The notes beneath the pieces were generated by a model. It ran no database searches and had not been told where the DNA came from. It worked only from the letters and a program-made list of their open reading frames with translations. From Lacticaseibacillus sharpeae JCM 1186 = DSM 20505 (lineage in GTDB: Bacteria; Bacillota; Bacilli; Lactobacillales; Lactobacillaceae), in the NCBI RefSeq assembly GCF_001436225.1, contig NZ_AYYO01000044.1, positions 91,542-155,541 on the forward strand: a stretch of 64,000 nucleotides of DNA. The letters run 5' to 3'. The position numbers and the translations under genes are program-made. Shown here in pieces: positions 1-7,721 of the stretch (positions are counted from its first letter, which is position 1; each line of letters starts with the position of its first letter).

Positions 1-81
1 AGCACACCAAGAGGGCGCTACGGTATCAACCTGTCACGGATGATTGATTGGGTCGCCGAGCACGGAATGGAGGACTACTGA
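1..81 (+). CDS. C-terminal end of a phage early protein (partial)
   Basis: An open frame enters from the left edge and stops at TGA 79-81, giving 26 residues that end in WVAEHGMEDY. The stop overlaps the start of the next gene (TGATG), as is usual inside this phage operon. The tail vaguely recalls small phage DUF771-type proteins, but too little is visible to name it. Confidence 0.5.
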   Translation, partial: STPRGRYGINLSRMIDWVAEHGMEDY

Positions 82-215
82 TGGAAATCCTGTTAATGCC
101 ATTTGTTTGGCTAGTCTGCTACCCGAAGGTCTTCGCGGCCTGGGGGTTGCTGGCAATCGTTGCGTTAGGCATCCGGTCAGCGCTGAAGGGAGGGCTGAAT
201 AATGAACAACCGTGA
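81..215 (+). CDS. Small phage membrane protein (44 aa)
   Basis: ATG at 81 overlaps the upstream stop, and the frame ends at 213-215 inside the next gene. The short protein is mostly hydrophobic: one or two membrane stretches (MPFVWLVCYPKVFAAWGLL and the following AIVAL) followed by a short polar tail. No family is recognised. Tight overlaps on both sides support a real coupled gene. Its role is unknown. Confidence 0.45.
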   Translation: MEILLMPFVWLVCYPKVFAAWGLLAIVALGIRSALKGGLNNEQP

Positions 216-438
216 GATAGCTAAGTTCATGCGGGCGCGAACACTTAAAGACCGTGCAGAACAGAAAGCAATCGAAAACGCCAATGATCCATTGGCAATT
301 ACGAACTTGCTCTACGAACAGAACCTGAACGTGGAAGACATGTCGGAAGCAGCCAGCCACATTCCGCTTGAAGACATGTGCGATTGGTATGACTGGGAAG
401 TTTACCGGCTGGAACGTAAGGCGATGGTCACGGCATGA
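202..438 (+). CDS. Hypothetical phage early protein (78 aa)
   Basis: A charged, mostly helical small protein beginning MNNREIAKFMRARTLKDRAE. It overlaps the membrane ORF upstream by 14 nt, and its stop overlaps the next ATG (435) by 4 nt. There is an SD-like GGGAGGG just upstream at 189-195. No domain is recognised; it is probably an accessory early gene of the phage. Confidence 0.6.
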   Translation: MNNREIAKFMRARTLKDRAEQKAIENANDPLAITNLLYEQNLNVEDMSEAASHIPLEDMCDWYDWEVYRLERKAMVTA

Positions 439-650
439 CACTAAGAATCGAGGACGTAGCACGTAAGGACATCTTCTGGGTAATGAAACAAAAGGGCTAA
501 AACGTGTCCAAGTTGGCGGCAGTTACTGGGATAACCTCTGTGACAATCCGACGCTTTCTCCACGGTGCAAGACCGGACGCGGACACTGCAAGAAGGCTGG
601 CCGAAATACTCGGAATCAGTGTTCATTCTATCTACCACGAAGGGAGGTGA
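435..650 (+). pseudogene. XRE-type HTH regulator interrupted by an in-frame TAA
   Basis: From ATG 435 the frame reads 21 codons to TAA 498-500, then continues open in the same frame to TGA 648-650 (71 codons plus stop including the TAA). The second part (NVSKLAAVTGITSVTIRRFL and on to ARRLAEILGISVHSIYHEGR) is a recognisable Cro/CI-like helix-turn-helix. In related phage proteins a codon such as TAC/TAT (Tyr) often sits before N-V-S-K, so one substitution could explain the stop. A GTG at 504 preceded by an AAAAGGG-like SD could restart translation and give a 48-aa HTH protein. It could therefore be a pseudogene or a split gene. Confidence 0.6.
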
Positions 651-655
651 GACAC

Positions 656-880
656 ATGCACATGACGAAGGACAAGTACCTAACCGGTTCCGACGTACTG
701 GCCTACCTATACCAGCGGCAACAAGCGTTAGCTGACGCGTTGGCACTGGCGGTCGAAGACAGGTGGGTACGCGCAGACCTTGAAACAGTCGCCGTGCAGT
801 ACCGCGAAGTCGGTAAACTCATTGACGAGATAGAAAAAAAGCCCGCAACGGAGGTAACCGATGCGGACTCAAGTAACTAA
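656..880 (+). CDS. Hypothetical phage early protein (74 aa)
   Basis: ATG 656 is chosen because GGGAGGTG (642-649) lies about 7 nt upstream; an in-frame GTG at 647 overlaps that SD and is less likely. The protein is acidic and helical (AYLYQRQQALADALALAVED and a C-terminal IDEIEKK), consistent with a small coiled-coil phage accessory protein. No family is recognised. Confidence 0.6.
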   Translation: MHMTKDKYLTGSDVLAYLYQRQQALADALALAVEDRWVRADLETVAVQYREVGKLIDEIEKKPATEVTDADSSN

Positions 881-914
881 CTAGGCAAAGTAAATTACAA
901 GGAGATTATACCAT

Positions 915-1409
915 ATGGCCACAATGTATGAATTACAAGGCAAGTATCGTGAATTATTCGACCTTGCCGAAGACGGGACGATTGATCCCGCATTACTGCA
1001 CGACACGATGGACTCCATTACTGACGCCATCGAAGACAAGGCTGTTGGTTACGTGCAGGTCATCAAGGAAGTGGAAGCTGACGCTGCCAAAGTCGATGCC
1101 GAAATTAAGCGCCTCACCGAACGCAGAAACGGCTACATCCGCAACGCCAAGACACTCAAGCAGGTGCTTATTGGTGCAATGAACGACACCAACGCCAAGA
1201 AGTTCAAGACGCCGCTGTACACCATCTGGATTCAGCAGAGCACGTCTGTGGCGATTGATGCAGACGACCCGAAAAAGCTGCCAGTGGATTACGTGCAGAC
1301 GGTGACAACGTACAAGGCAGACAAGAAGGCCCTTGCCGCTGACCTCAAGGCCGGCAAGGAAGTCAAAGGGGCGAAGCTCGTGTACAACGACTCGCTACGG
1401 GTGCGCTAA
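915..1409 (+). CDS. Siphovirus Gp157-like protein
   Basis: A 164-residue protein matching the Gp157 family of Gram-positive siphophages. It has an N-terminal helical region (MYELQGKYRELFDLAEDG), a central coiled coil (EVEADAAKVDAEIKRLTERR), then a conserved basic/beta C-terminus (KTPLYTIWIQQS, LPVDYVQTVTTYKADKKALA). The family sits next to ERF/RecT genes; a role in phage DNA recombination, or in phage resistance when expressed alone, has been proposed. AAGGAG sits 12-15 nt before ATG 915. The stop overlaps the start of the ERF gene (TAATG), so the two are probably translationally coupled. Confidence 0.85.
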   Translation: MATMYELQGKYRELFDLAEDGTIDPALLHDTMDSITDAIEDKAVGYVQVIKEVEADAAKVDAEIKRLTERRNGYIRNAKTLKQVLIGAMNDTNAKKFKTPLYTIWIQQSTSVAIDADDPKKLPVDYVQTVTTYKADKKALAADLKAGKEVKGAKLVYNDSLRVR

Positions 1410-2074
1410 TGGCAGAAGAACAGAAGGCAATTGAACCGACCACAGCCAAGCAGCGACTGATTCTCAAACTGGTGGCGGCTGATAAGATGGTGTCTGGCGT
1501 CTACAAGGACGGGGAGAACTCCTTCCAGCACTATGTCTTCCAGTCAGAGGCGGCTATCAAGGACGCCGTGAAGCCGGCACTTAACAGCAATGGATTGACC
1601 GTGGTGCCAAAGTACACCATCCTCGGCCAGCGTGACGTGCAGACCAAGAAGGGCATCCAGCACGTGGTGGATGTGATGGGTGAGTTCACCATCTCTGACG
1701 GCATTGAGAGCATCACAGGCTCGATGGTGGCAAGTGGTGCGGACACGTTAGAGAAGGCAACTGCCAAGGCGTGCACGACAGCCGAGAAGTACTTCTACAA
1801 GCAGCTATTCCACATCACCGACAAGGAGCAGGATCCAGACAGCGAGAATGCTGCCGACAATCAGCAGACACAGTTCCCACCAGCAGACTCGGCAATGATT
1901 AATGCGCTCAAGGCGCTGGCAGCGGATACGGCACAGAAGATGGGTGCGGACTACAAGCAATTCTGCAAGAACGTGTTTGTGGCGGCTCAAGTGGATGTAC
2001 GCAAGGGCTGGAAACTAGATACAGAGGAGTACAAGCGCGTCGACACGACTATCGCGCAAATGACTAAGAGGTGA
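1409..2074 (+). CDS. erf: ERF-family single-strand annealing protein
   Basis: A 221-residue ERF-family recombinase that anneals complementary single strands during phage recombination and circularisation. The family core is visible from about residue 15 to 140: AADKMVSGVYKDGENSFQHY, then NSNGLTVVPKY, SITGSMVASGADTLEKATAK and CTTAEKYFYKQLFHI. The C-terminal third (PDSENAADNQQTQ onward) is a variable linker plus helical tail. The gene lies between Gp157 and the HNH nuclease, with SSB and RusA a little further on, a normal siphophage recombination module. Confidence 0.9.
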   Translation: MAEEQKAIEPTTAKQRLILKLVAADKMVSGVYKDGENSFQHYVFQSEAAIKDAVKPALNSNGLTVVPKYTILGQRDVQTKKGIQHVVDVMGEFTISDGIESITGSMVASGADTLEKATAKACTTAEKYFYKQLFHITDKEQDPDSENAADNQQTQFPPADSAMINALKALAADTAQKMGADYKQFCKNVFVAAQVDVRKGWKLDTEEYKRVDTTIAQMTKR

Positions 2075-2078
2075 TTGT

Positions 2079-2786
2079 ATGCGGCTTACAGGCAAGCTGA
2101 CGAAGGTGGAAGGACAGCGGGTGACCGTGGAGCTCGACGACAAGCCGGACGTGTTGAGGCTTAGACAGCTTAGCAACCACAAGAGGCCAAGTGTGCAGGT
2201 AGACGTCGAGGACGGGCGCAACATCAGCCCTGACCAGCGTAAGAAAGCTTGGGCGCTAATCAACGACTTCGCCTGGTACACGGGCTACAGTCCGATGGAA
2301 ATGGAAGAAGTACTCAAGGTTAACTACATGGCGCTCACTGGGGCAGACTACTTCAGCATGGCTGATACCTCGATGGAGAACGCTGCGGGGTTCATCACAT
2401 CTATTCTTAATTATGGATTTGATAACGAGATTCCGTGGCGGTTGAAGAACATGGACGCAATTCCGGACGGCTATCCGTTGATGATGCAGTGCCTCAAGCA
2501 TCGCATCTGTGTTATTTGTGGCAAGCACGCAGATATTGATCATTCGCCTTCTGTTGGCATGGGGAACAACCGCGACCACATCGACAATCGTAAGTACAAG
2601 TTCATGGCGCTATGCCGTGAGCACCACACATTGCGCCACAACAAAGGGTTGCCGTGGTTCATGGAGTTCTACCATATCAAGCCAGTACGCCTAGACGAGG
2701 ACACGATTGTCAGCTTGCATCTCAACAGCCGCAAGCAGTTACGAGAATATGATGAAGGGAGTGACACGGGTGCGGAGACTGATTAG
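2079..2786 (+). CDS. Putative HNHc nuclease of the phage recombination module
   Basis: A 235-residue protein. An N-terminal beta region (LTGKLTKVEGQRVTVELDDK) is followed by a helical middle and a C-terminal HNH-type zinc domain. That domain shows CVICGKHADIDHSPSVGMG near residues 145-165, then CREHH and H-N-K, as in lactobacillus phage 'putative HNHc nuclease' proteins. These occupy the slot where lambda-like phages carry NinB/Orf recombination mediators, so a role in processing recombination intermediates is inferred. The 3' end overlaps the next gene by 17 nt. Confidence 0.8.
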   Translation: MRLTGKLTKVEGQRVTVELDDKPDVLRLRQLSNHKRPSVQVDVEDGRNISPDQRKKAWALINDFAWYTGYSPMEMEEVLKVNYMALTGADYFSMADTSMENAAGFITSILNYGFDNEIPWRLKNMDAIPDGYPLMMQCLKHRICVICGKHADIDHSPSVGMGNNRDHIDNRKYKFMALCREHHTLRHNKGLPWFMEFYHIKPVRLDEDTIVSLHLNSRKQLREYDEGSDTGAETD

Positions 2787-3732
2787 CACCGTGGTAACTG
2801 ATACAGATACTTTTTTGGACATGCCGGCAACGGCACAGAACCTGTATTTTCACCTTAGTATTCACGCTGATGATGATGGATTCGTCGGGAACCCGAAAAC
2901 ATACATGCGAATCTGTGCAGCTAGGGACGACGATTTAAAAATCTTAATTGCGAAGGAATTTCTCATTGCATTCGATAACGGTGTAATCGTGATTAAGGAC
3001 TGGCGAATTCACAACACCATCCGAAAAGACAGGTATCATCCCACCACTTATCAGGAAGAATTCAAACATTTATCGCTTGCTGAAAATGACTCGTATGTCT
3101 ATCAGACGGGCATTATCAAGCGGGCTGAGGTGGAAGAACCTAAGACGGTTGACAGTTTGACAACCGCTGGTGAACCATCTGGCAACCAGTCGGCAACCAT
3201 AACGCGACCGGTGGTTGCCAAACGGTTGCCTGAAGTTAAGTTAAGTAAAGCTAAGTTAAGTAAAGATAAAAAGACATTACGTGGCAAGTCCGACAAGCGG
3301 ACTTACGCACCCGACTCGGACGAGCTAAAGTTAGCAACCAAACTCTGGGAGAAGATTCTGGAGAACAACCCAGAGGCTAAGTACCCGAACCTACAGAGTT
3401 GGGCGAACGATGTGCGGTTAATGCACGAGCGGGACAAACGCACATGGCAGCAGATTAGCAACATGATTGATTGGTGTCAGAATGATGATTTCTGGCAGGC
3501 GAACATCTTATCAGCCAAGAAGCTGCGTGAGAAATACGATCAGCTCAAAGCCCAGGCGCTACGGTCTGCGAAGCCGCGCCAGAGCGTGTACGGTCGCCAA
3601 CAGCGCAAGGAGCCGGTACCTGATTGGGCCAAACCCGATTACAAGGCACCAACCGGTGATATTAGTGCAGAAGCCAAGGCCGCCATTGCCGCAGCCAAAG
3701 CACGGCTAGCAGCGGGGGGCACCAATGATTAG
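2770..3732 (+). CDS. Phage replisome organiser (DnaD-like replication initiator)
   Basis: GTG 2770 (MRRLISTVVTDTDTFLDMP) is chosen over upstream in-frame ATGs because GAAGGGAG lies about 8 nt upstream and family members begin with this motif. The 320-residue protein has the typical N-terminal winged-helix region (LYFHLSIHADDDGFVGNPKT, GVIVIKDWRIHNTIRKDRYH). A polar linker follows, then a C-terminal DnaD-like helical domain (LATKLWEKILENNPEAKYPN, WQQISNMIDWCQNDDFW). It probably binds the phage origin and recruits host helicase loader. The origin may lie inside this gene; a clear iteron array was not identified by eye. Confidence 0.85.
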   Translation: MRRLISTVVTDTDTFLDMPATAQNLYFHLSIHADDDGFVGNPKTYMRICAARDDDLKILIAKEFLIAFDNGVIVIKDWRIHNTIRKDRYHPTTYQEEFKHLSLAENDSYVYQTGIIKRAEVEEPKTVDSLTTAGEPSGNQSATITRPVVAKRLPEVKLSKAKLSKDKKTLRGKSDKRTYAPDSDELKLATKLWEKILENNPEAKYPNLQSWANDVRLMHERDKRTWQQISNMIDWCQNDDFWQANILSAKKLREKYDQLKAQALRSAKPRQSVYGRQQRKEPVPDWAKPDYKAPTGDISAEAKAAIAAAKARLAAGGTND

Positions 3733-4141
3733 CATCGTGATACCGATTGAACCAGTGGCACAAGGCCGGCCAAAATTCGCACGCATGGGGCAAGCGGTGC
3801 GAGCATACGACCCCGCCAAGTCGCGGAAATACAAGGCGTTGGTTGCCGGGTATGCTCGGGAGCAGTATACGGCGCAGCCCCTTGGTGGAGCCTTGAACCT
3901 GCAGGTGACGTTCTACCGGCCGATACAGACTAGCGGGTCGAAGCGGCTAAAGCACGACAAGGTGGTCGGGGCTGTATTGCCCACCGTCAAACCCGACCTA
4001 GACAATTACTTCAAGGCCGTCACAGACGCTTTGAAAGGCATTGTGTGGGTCGATGATAACCAGATTGTTAGCGTGGACATGCGTAAGCTATACGGCACGA
4101 AGCCACGCACGGAAATCGAAATCAAGGAGATTAAGCCATGA
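3725..4141 (+). CDS. rusA: RusA-family Holliday junction resolvase
   Basis: A 138-residue RusA-type endonuclease that cuts Holliday junctions and branched DNA. The N-terminus IPIEPVAQGRPKFARMG and the acidic KPDLDNYFKAVTDALKGIVW segment (with VDDNQIV following) contain the conserved metal-binding aspartates. It overlaps the replisome organiser by 8 nt and the SSB gene by 4 nt, so it belongs to the recombination/replication operon. Confidence 0.92.
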   Translation: MISIVIPIEPVAQGRPKFARMGQAVRAYDPAKSRKYKALVAGYAREQYTAQPLGGALNLQVTFYRPIQTSGSKRLKHDKVVGAVLPTVKPDLDNYFKAVTDALKGIVWVDDNQIVSVDMRKLYGTKPRTEIEIKEIKP

Positions 4142-4659
4142 TTAATCAAGTAGCACTGACGGGCCGACTGACCCGAGACATCGAAGTTAAGTACACGCAG
4201 AGCGGCACGGCGGTTGGCACTTTTACGCTGGCGGTAACGCGGCGGTTTCCTAACAAGCAGACTGGTGAACGCGAGTCCGACTTTGTGAACTGCGTAATCT
4301 GGCAGAAGAGCGCAGAGAACCTTGCAAAGTTCACGCATAAGGGTTCGCTAATCGGGGTGCAGGGGCGCATCCAAACGCGGACGTATGACGACAAGGATGG
4401 CAAGCGAGTTTACGTGACAGAAGTCGTAGTTGAGGACTTCGCTTTGCTCGAGAGCCGCAGCACAAGTGAGAATGGCGCCAGCGCTGCTCAAAACGCCCAG
4501 CCTAGCGTTCAAGGCCAGAGCCGGGGTAATTATGCCAATCGGCAGCAGAACGTCCCACAGCGCCAGCAGACGTCAAATACATCAGCACGTACAACGCCTC
4601 CTGACCCATTTGCAAGTAACGAGCAGTTGGACATCAGTGATGATGACCTGCCGTTCTAG
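4138..4659 (+). CDS. ssb: Single-stranded DNA-binding protein
   Basis: A 173-residue SSB. The OB fold spans roughly residues 1-108 (MINQVALTGRLTRDIEVKYT, NCVIWQKSAENLAKFTHKGS, VGVQGRIQTRTYDDKDGKRV-like strands). A Gln/Ser-rich disordered linker follows, then the acidic tip DISDDDLPF that recruits partner proteins. ATG overlaps the RusA stop. The intact tip suggests a functional phage SSB. Confidence 0.95.
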   Translation: MINQVALTGRLTRDIEVKYTQSGTAVGTFTLAVTRRFPNKQTGERESDFVNCVIWQKSAENLAKFTHKGSLIGVQGRIQTRTYDDKDGKRVYVTEVVVEDFALLESRSTSENGASAAQNAQPSVQGQSRGNYANRQQNVPQRQQTSNTSARTTPPDPFASNEQLDISDDDLPF

Positions 4660-4670
4660 GGGGGTACAGC

Positions 4671-5297
4671 ATGGCAGTTAAGAAGTTGAGTGAAGTACCG
4701 GCATATGAGTTGTTCCGCCCTGGTGACCAAGTGATAGTGCACCAGCTGGAAAACCCTGACAGTGGAGCGGTAGTTAGCGGCGCATGGCCAGCAGAAGTGA
4801 CCGCAGCCCACCTACAGCGAACGGTGGTGGTTACGACAAAACGATTTCCAAAATGGGCAAAGACCGTATTTGGCAGCAAGCACTCAGTTTCCATTAAATG
4901 GCTGCAGGTGGTGTCCAGAATGCCCCGGGACAGCAAGAATCCAAACTATGCTGGCATTCTTGGCAAGTCGATGACATCTGTGTATGCAAGTGGCACTGCA
5001 AATCAATCTGCGGAAGAACGTAAAAAGATAATCGGTCAGATTAAGCATTGCGCGGCTTACGGCATGGATAAAAAGGCAACCTGTGCAAAGCTCGGTATGA
5101 CAATGACCACGCTGCAGGCAAACTGCACCAAGGACAACATCAACTTCCCGGCTGAACGGTGGCGCTACCTGAATGATCAGGTTCCACCCATGCTGGCGCG
5201 CGGGATGAGGCGAACAGACATTGCTAGTGATTTGCATTGCTCGCTGCACTCTATCGCCAAGATTATCAACGCCGAGAAGGCCGAGGCCCGCCTATGA
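4671..5297 (+). CDS. Phage protein with helix-turn-helix-like C-terminus (208 aa)
   Basis: Starts at ATG 4671 behind a strong GGGGGGT SD. The N-terminal about 85 residues look like a small beta-domain (FRPGDQVIVHQLENPDSGAV). The C-terminal half has two HTH-like segments (YGMDKKATCAKLGMTMTTLQ and RGMRRTDIASDLHCSLHSIA). The stop overlaps the next start (ATGA), and the next protein has similar HTH segments. A DNA-binding or regulatory role is inferred only. Confidence 0.6.
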   Translation: MAVKKLSEVPAYELFRPGDQVIVHQLENPDSGAVVSGAWPAEVTAAHLQRTVVVTTKRFPKWAKTVFGSKHSVSIKWLQVVSRMPRDSKNPNYAGILGKSMTSVYASGTANQSAEERKKIIGQIKHCAAYGMDKKATCAKLGMTMTTLQANCTKDNINFPAERWRYLNDQVPPMLARGMRRTDIASDLHCSLHSIAKIINAEKAEARL

Positions 5298-5815
5298 CTT
5301 CGCACGAAGATATGCTCGAAGCGTGCCACCTGATGGACGAGCTAAATGCGCAGTACCATAGCAAGCCGTGGCCAGCGACTGACCCACGCGCCAAACGGGT
5401 ACGATCTATCCTCCGCGTGGGCGAGGTTGCCGACAATTCTGAGACCACCGTGCAAGACCAGAAGCTACTGGATATGTTTTACGCCGGATTGCCGAATGAA
5501 CGTATCGCCGTCAAGCTAGGCATCAGCGTGCTGCAAGTACGGCGGCTGATTGAGAAACTCCGGCGCACCGGTAAACTGCGTGGGCATCAGGTGGAGCTGT
5601 TCCGCTGCGATGACTACACCGGCACGCTGGCCCAGATTGCAGGGCACTTGAACATCTCGATGCAGATTCTGGAACATCGCAGACACGTGGGACTGCTGAA
5701 GTTGGTACCAACGGGCATGATGATAATCCAGTATACAAAGCAGCACCGTGGCGAGCACGTGCCCGCTGGTGTGGGTGTGAAGACAACGACGCACAGAGGA
5801 GTTGGACGGAAATGA
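5294..5815 (+). CDS. Phage HTH-containing protein (173 aa)
   Basis: ATG 5294 overlaps the upstream stop by 4 nt; an in-frame ATG at 5237 would overlap the upstream gene by 60 nt and lacks a better SD. It shows an HTH-like segment YAGLPNERIAVKLGISVLQV followed by RRLIEKLRRTGKL, and a second repeat-like stretch LAQIAGHLNISMQILEHRR. This tandem HTH layout recalls the preceding protein. The role is unknown; a regulator or DNA-metabolism accessory factor is possible. Confidence 0.6.
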   Translation: MTSHEDMLEACHLMDELNAQYHSKPWPATDPRAKRVRSILRVGEVADNSETTVQDQKLLDMFYAGLPNERIAVKLGISVLQVRRLIEKLRRTGKLRGHQVELFRCDDYTGTLAQIAGHLNISMQILEHRRHVGLLKLVPTGMMIIQYTKQHRGEHVPAGVGVKTTTHRGVGRK

Positions 5816-5904
5816 ACGAGTTAAAAGACACAGCAGAAGGAATCCCCGCAGGCGCCGCATGGGCGTACGAGGAATGGCTAAGAGAGCAGGAGGAAGAAGA
5901 ATGA
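5812..5904 (+). CDS. Very small acidic phage protein (30 aa)
   Basis: A 30-codon frame starting at ATG 5812 and overlapping both neighbours by 4 nt. It ends in WLREQEEEE, a run of glutamates that is encoded by the purine-rich GAGGAAGAAGA which also serves as SD for the lipoprotein gene. It may be a genuine micro-protein or a leader coupling translation into that gene. Confidence 0.4.
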   Translation: MNELKDTAEGIPAGAAWAYEEWLREQEEEE

Positions 5905-6581
5905 AGAAATTTATGGCAATATTCGCCGCCTTGGTAATGGCGATTATATTGGCCGCATGTGATGAAGATTCGAATGTGACACTGAACAGTGAAACCGACG
6001 CACAGATTGGCAAGAAAGCAGCGGTCGAGGCTAAGACGCCAATAACCAAGCGCATTACAATTGCGCACGTGATTGATTTTGACGGAGTGAAAATTCCGCT
6101 CACAACCACATACGCGATTGACAAGAGCCTCGCAAACAATTGGCGTTTTACGTATCAGTCGATGGTTGACCTCAAATTGGGAGTCGCAAGCCTGCCAGAT
6201 AATCTGCAACTAGTTGTTAATAACGTATATGCAAATGTGTCGTTAGTATCAACAAAAATGAGCACAAACGGCGTGCGACAAGACAGCTTGAACCAGAATT
6301 ATTCAACGTTGCCACAAGGCGGTGTCTCGATTAATGCGGCCAGCGATTACGAAATACCTTTTCAGGTGGAAGGTATCAACCAAAACGAAACCAGTATGAC
6401 CGTCATCAACGGTTACGGGTCAGCAAACACTTCGCGCGTAACCGAAAGCGACCTTCGTGGCAGAGGAGTGCAAGGCGGAAAGCTAAATGTCGTGTGGACG
6501 CTGCTAGTTAAGGCTGGCGACCGGCATTTTGTAAAAACGGTGACTGATCGTATTGGACTGCCGTATGCAGCTAAGGAGTAA
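5901..6581 (+). CDS. Phage-encoded lipoprotein, possible superinfection-exclusion factor
   Basis: Starts at ATG 5901, giving a 226-residue protein. It has a classic lipoprotein signal: positively charged MKK, a hydrophobic core FMAIFAALVMAIIL, and lipobox LAAC with Cys at about residue 18. The mature part is beta-rich with no motif I can name; it ends in a strand-rich region (KLNVVWTLLVKAGDRHFVK). Known precedent: temperate phage lipoproteins such as Ltp of Streptococcus phage TP-J34 block DNA entry of related phages, and many prophage lipoproteins are lysogenic conversion genes. Placement among early genes rather than beside the repressor is unusual. The lipoprotein call is firm; the exclusion role is inference. 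Confidence 0.75.
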   Translation: MKKFMAIFAALVMAIILAACDEDSNVTLNSETDAQIGKKAAVEAKTPITKRITIAHVIDFDGVKIPLTTTYAIDKSLANNWRFTYQSMVDLKLGVASLPDNLQLVVNNVYANVSLVSTKMSTNGVRQDSLNQNYSTLPQGGVSINAASDYEIPFQVEGINQNETSMTVINGYGSANTSRVTESDLRGRGVQGGKLNVVWTLLVKAGDRHFVKTVTDRIGLPYAAKE

Positions 6582-6586
6582 GAATA

Positions 6587-6952
6587 ATGAGTGATTTTAT
6601 TAGGGGATACATGGTGAACAATGATTTAGGGTTTTCCTGGAACTTTAACCGCAATAACGGTTACTTCGGCCTTGCCGTTGCTGGCACAGGCGCGATAACC
6701 ACCGACCGTGCCGCAGCCGACCACGTAGCCTCAGAACAAGATGGCCACAGGCTTGCTAACACTCCTGACGTCCCAATCACTAAAAACGATCGTGCCCTTA
6801 TTGTAAAGGCTATGAAGCCAAAAATCATGCTTACTTTAGGTGAATCTGGGAAACTTGAGCCGACTATTTATCATGAAGGCGGAATAGATTATGGTGCCAT
6901 GGCATTTTCACCGTTAATTAACGGCCATGGGGTGACCGACGATGAGCAATGA
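6587..6952 (+). CDS. Hypothetical phage protein (121 aa)
   Basis: Begins 5 nt after the lipoprotein stop with an AAGGAG SD formed by the end of that gene. The sequence includes a glycine/aromatic-rich N-terminus (DLGFSWNFNRNNGYFGLAVA) and no recognised domain. It overlaps the next gene by 11 nt. Its closeness to the lipoprotein suggests they are co-expressed. Confidence 0.55.
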   Translation: MSDFIRGYMVNNDLGFSWNFNRNNGYFGLAVAGTGAITTDRAAADHVASEQDGHRLANTPDVPITKNDRALIVKAMKPKIMLTLGESGKLEPTIYHEGGIDYGAMAFSPLINGHGVTDDEQ

Positions 6953-7265
6953 GACGAAGCGGGAAGTGTTTAACAGGGCTCTTGATTTTTTCGTAGCGAC
7001 CGGGCTTGTGAGAAACAGTAACTATAACTTGGAAAGGTATCAATATCTTTCAGAATATGACGCCGCCTTGCCAGATAATCTGCCGGTGATTCCGGAAGAC
7101 GTTAGTGAATGGTTGACATGGTGCAAAATGAGTCACCATTCGTTAAAGGATGCGCTTGATGGTGAAACGCGCGTCAGCGAAGACGTTTTTGCCCGTGCAT
7201 GGGCGCTAGGTGTCTGGCAGGTCGAAGAAACAGGCGAAATCGTGAAATTGGAGGCGGAGGACTGA
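6942..7265 (+). CDS. DUF1642-like phage protein
   Basis: A 107-residue protein whose C-terminus (LPVIPEDVSEWLTWCK, then EDVFARAWALGVWQVEE) matches the DUF1642 pattern of lactococcal and lactobacillus phages. The function of that family is unknown. A second protein with the same C-terminal signature lies at 7968-8438. Stop and next ATG (7265) overlap by one base. Confidence 0.65.
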   Translation: MSNETKREVFNRALDFFVATGLVRNSNYNLERYQYLSEYDAALPDNLPVIPEDVSEWLTWCKMSHHSLKDALDGETRVSEDVFARAWALGVWQVEETGEIVKLEAED

Positions 7266-7429
7266 TGGCAACTACCACGACAGAAATTTGGGTTGAATGC
7301 AATGATGGCCACACGAAACTGTCAGGGCTGAGCGTTGACGGGTTCCCAATCAGCGATATTTGCAAATACACTGGCATTATAAGGTTCGTGCTCACCGAGC
7401 ATCAGGAGGTGCGAGATGAAGCGGATTAA
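7265..7429 (+). CDS. Hypothetical small phage protein (54 aa)
   Basis: ATG 7265 has the SD GGAGGCGGAGG (7250-7260) formed by the end of the preceding gene. The product is a small beta-like protein (TEIWVECNDGHTKLSGLSVD) without recognised domain. It overlaps the next start by 14 nt. Confidence 0.55.
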   Translation: MATTTTEIWVECNDGHTKLSGLSVDGFPISDICKYTGIIRFVLTEHQEVRDEAD

Positions 7430-7721
7430 GCATTTCTCCACGTGGGCAGACAGAATGCTGAACACATACGCGATTGGCCCGACCGAGGCAGAACTCATAT
7501 CTGGTGTCGACGAAGCAATGGCGAAGAATGGTATCGGCACGCGAGTTCGTCATTTGGTAATTGAGGACCTTTTAAACCAAGAGGTAGTTAAGGGCCGAAG
7601 TTATGACCTTGCCAAGGCGCTTGAAAACCTCAAACACCCTGAAAGGTGCTCCTTGACTGAGGCTGAAACGAACACTGCCCTGAAAATTTTAAGCACGGAG
7701 GTGACCGACAATGTTAATTAA
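7416..7721 (+). CDS. Hypothetical phage protein (101 aa)
   Basis: Preceded by AGGAGGTG. A helical, charged protein (HFSTWADRMLNTYAIGPTEA, DLAKALENLKHPERCSLTEA). No family is recognised. It overlaps both neighbours, in keeping with the mosaic of tiny accessory genes in this block. Confidence 0.6.
   Translation: MKRIKHFSTWADRMLNTYAIGPTEAELISGVDEAMAKNGIGTRVRHLVIEDLLNQEVVKGRSYDLAKALENLKHPERCSLTEAETNTALKILSTEVTDNVN

Noticed and set aside
5237..5293. Upstream ATG as an alternative start for the HTH-like gene at 5294.
   Set aside because: It would overlap the previous gene by 60 nt and lacks a good SD, whereas ATG 5294 shows the ATGA coupling used throughout this operon.
5523..6209. Open frames over 200 codons on the - strand across the HTH/lipoprotein genes.
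   Set aside because: Both overlap supported + strand genes, lack start signals, and show no domain.
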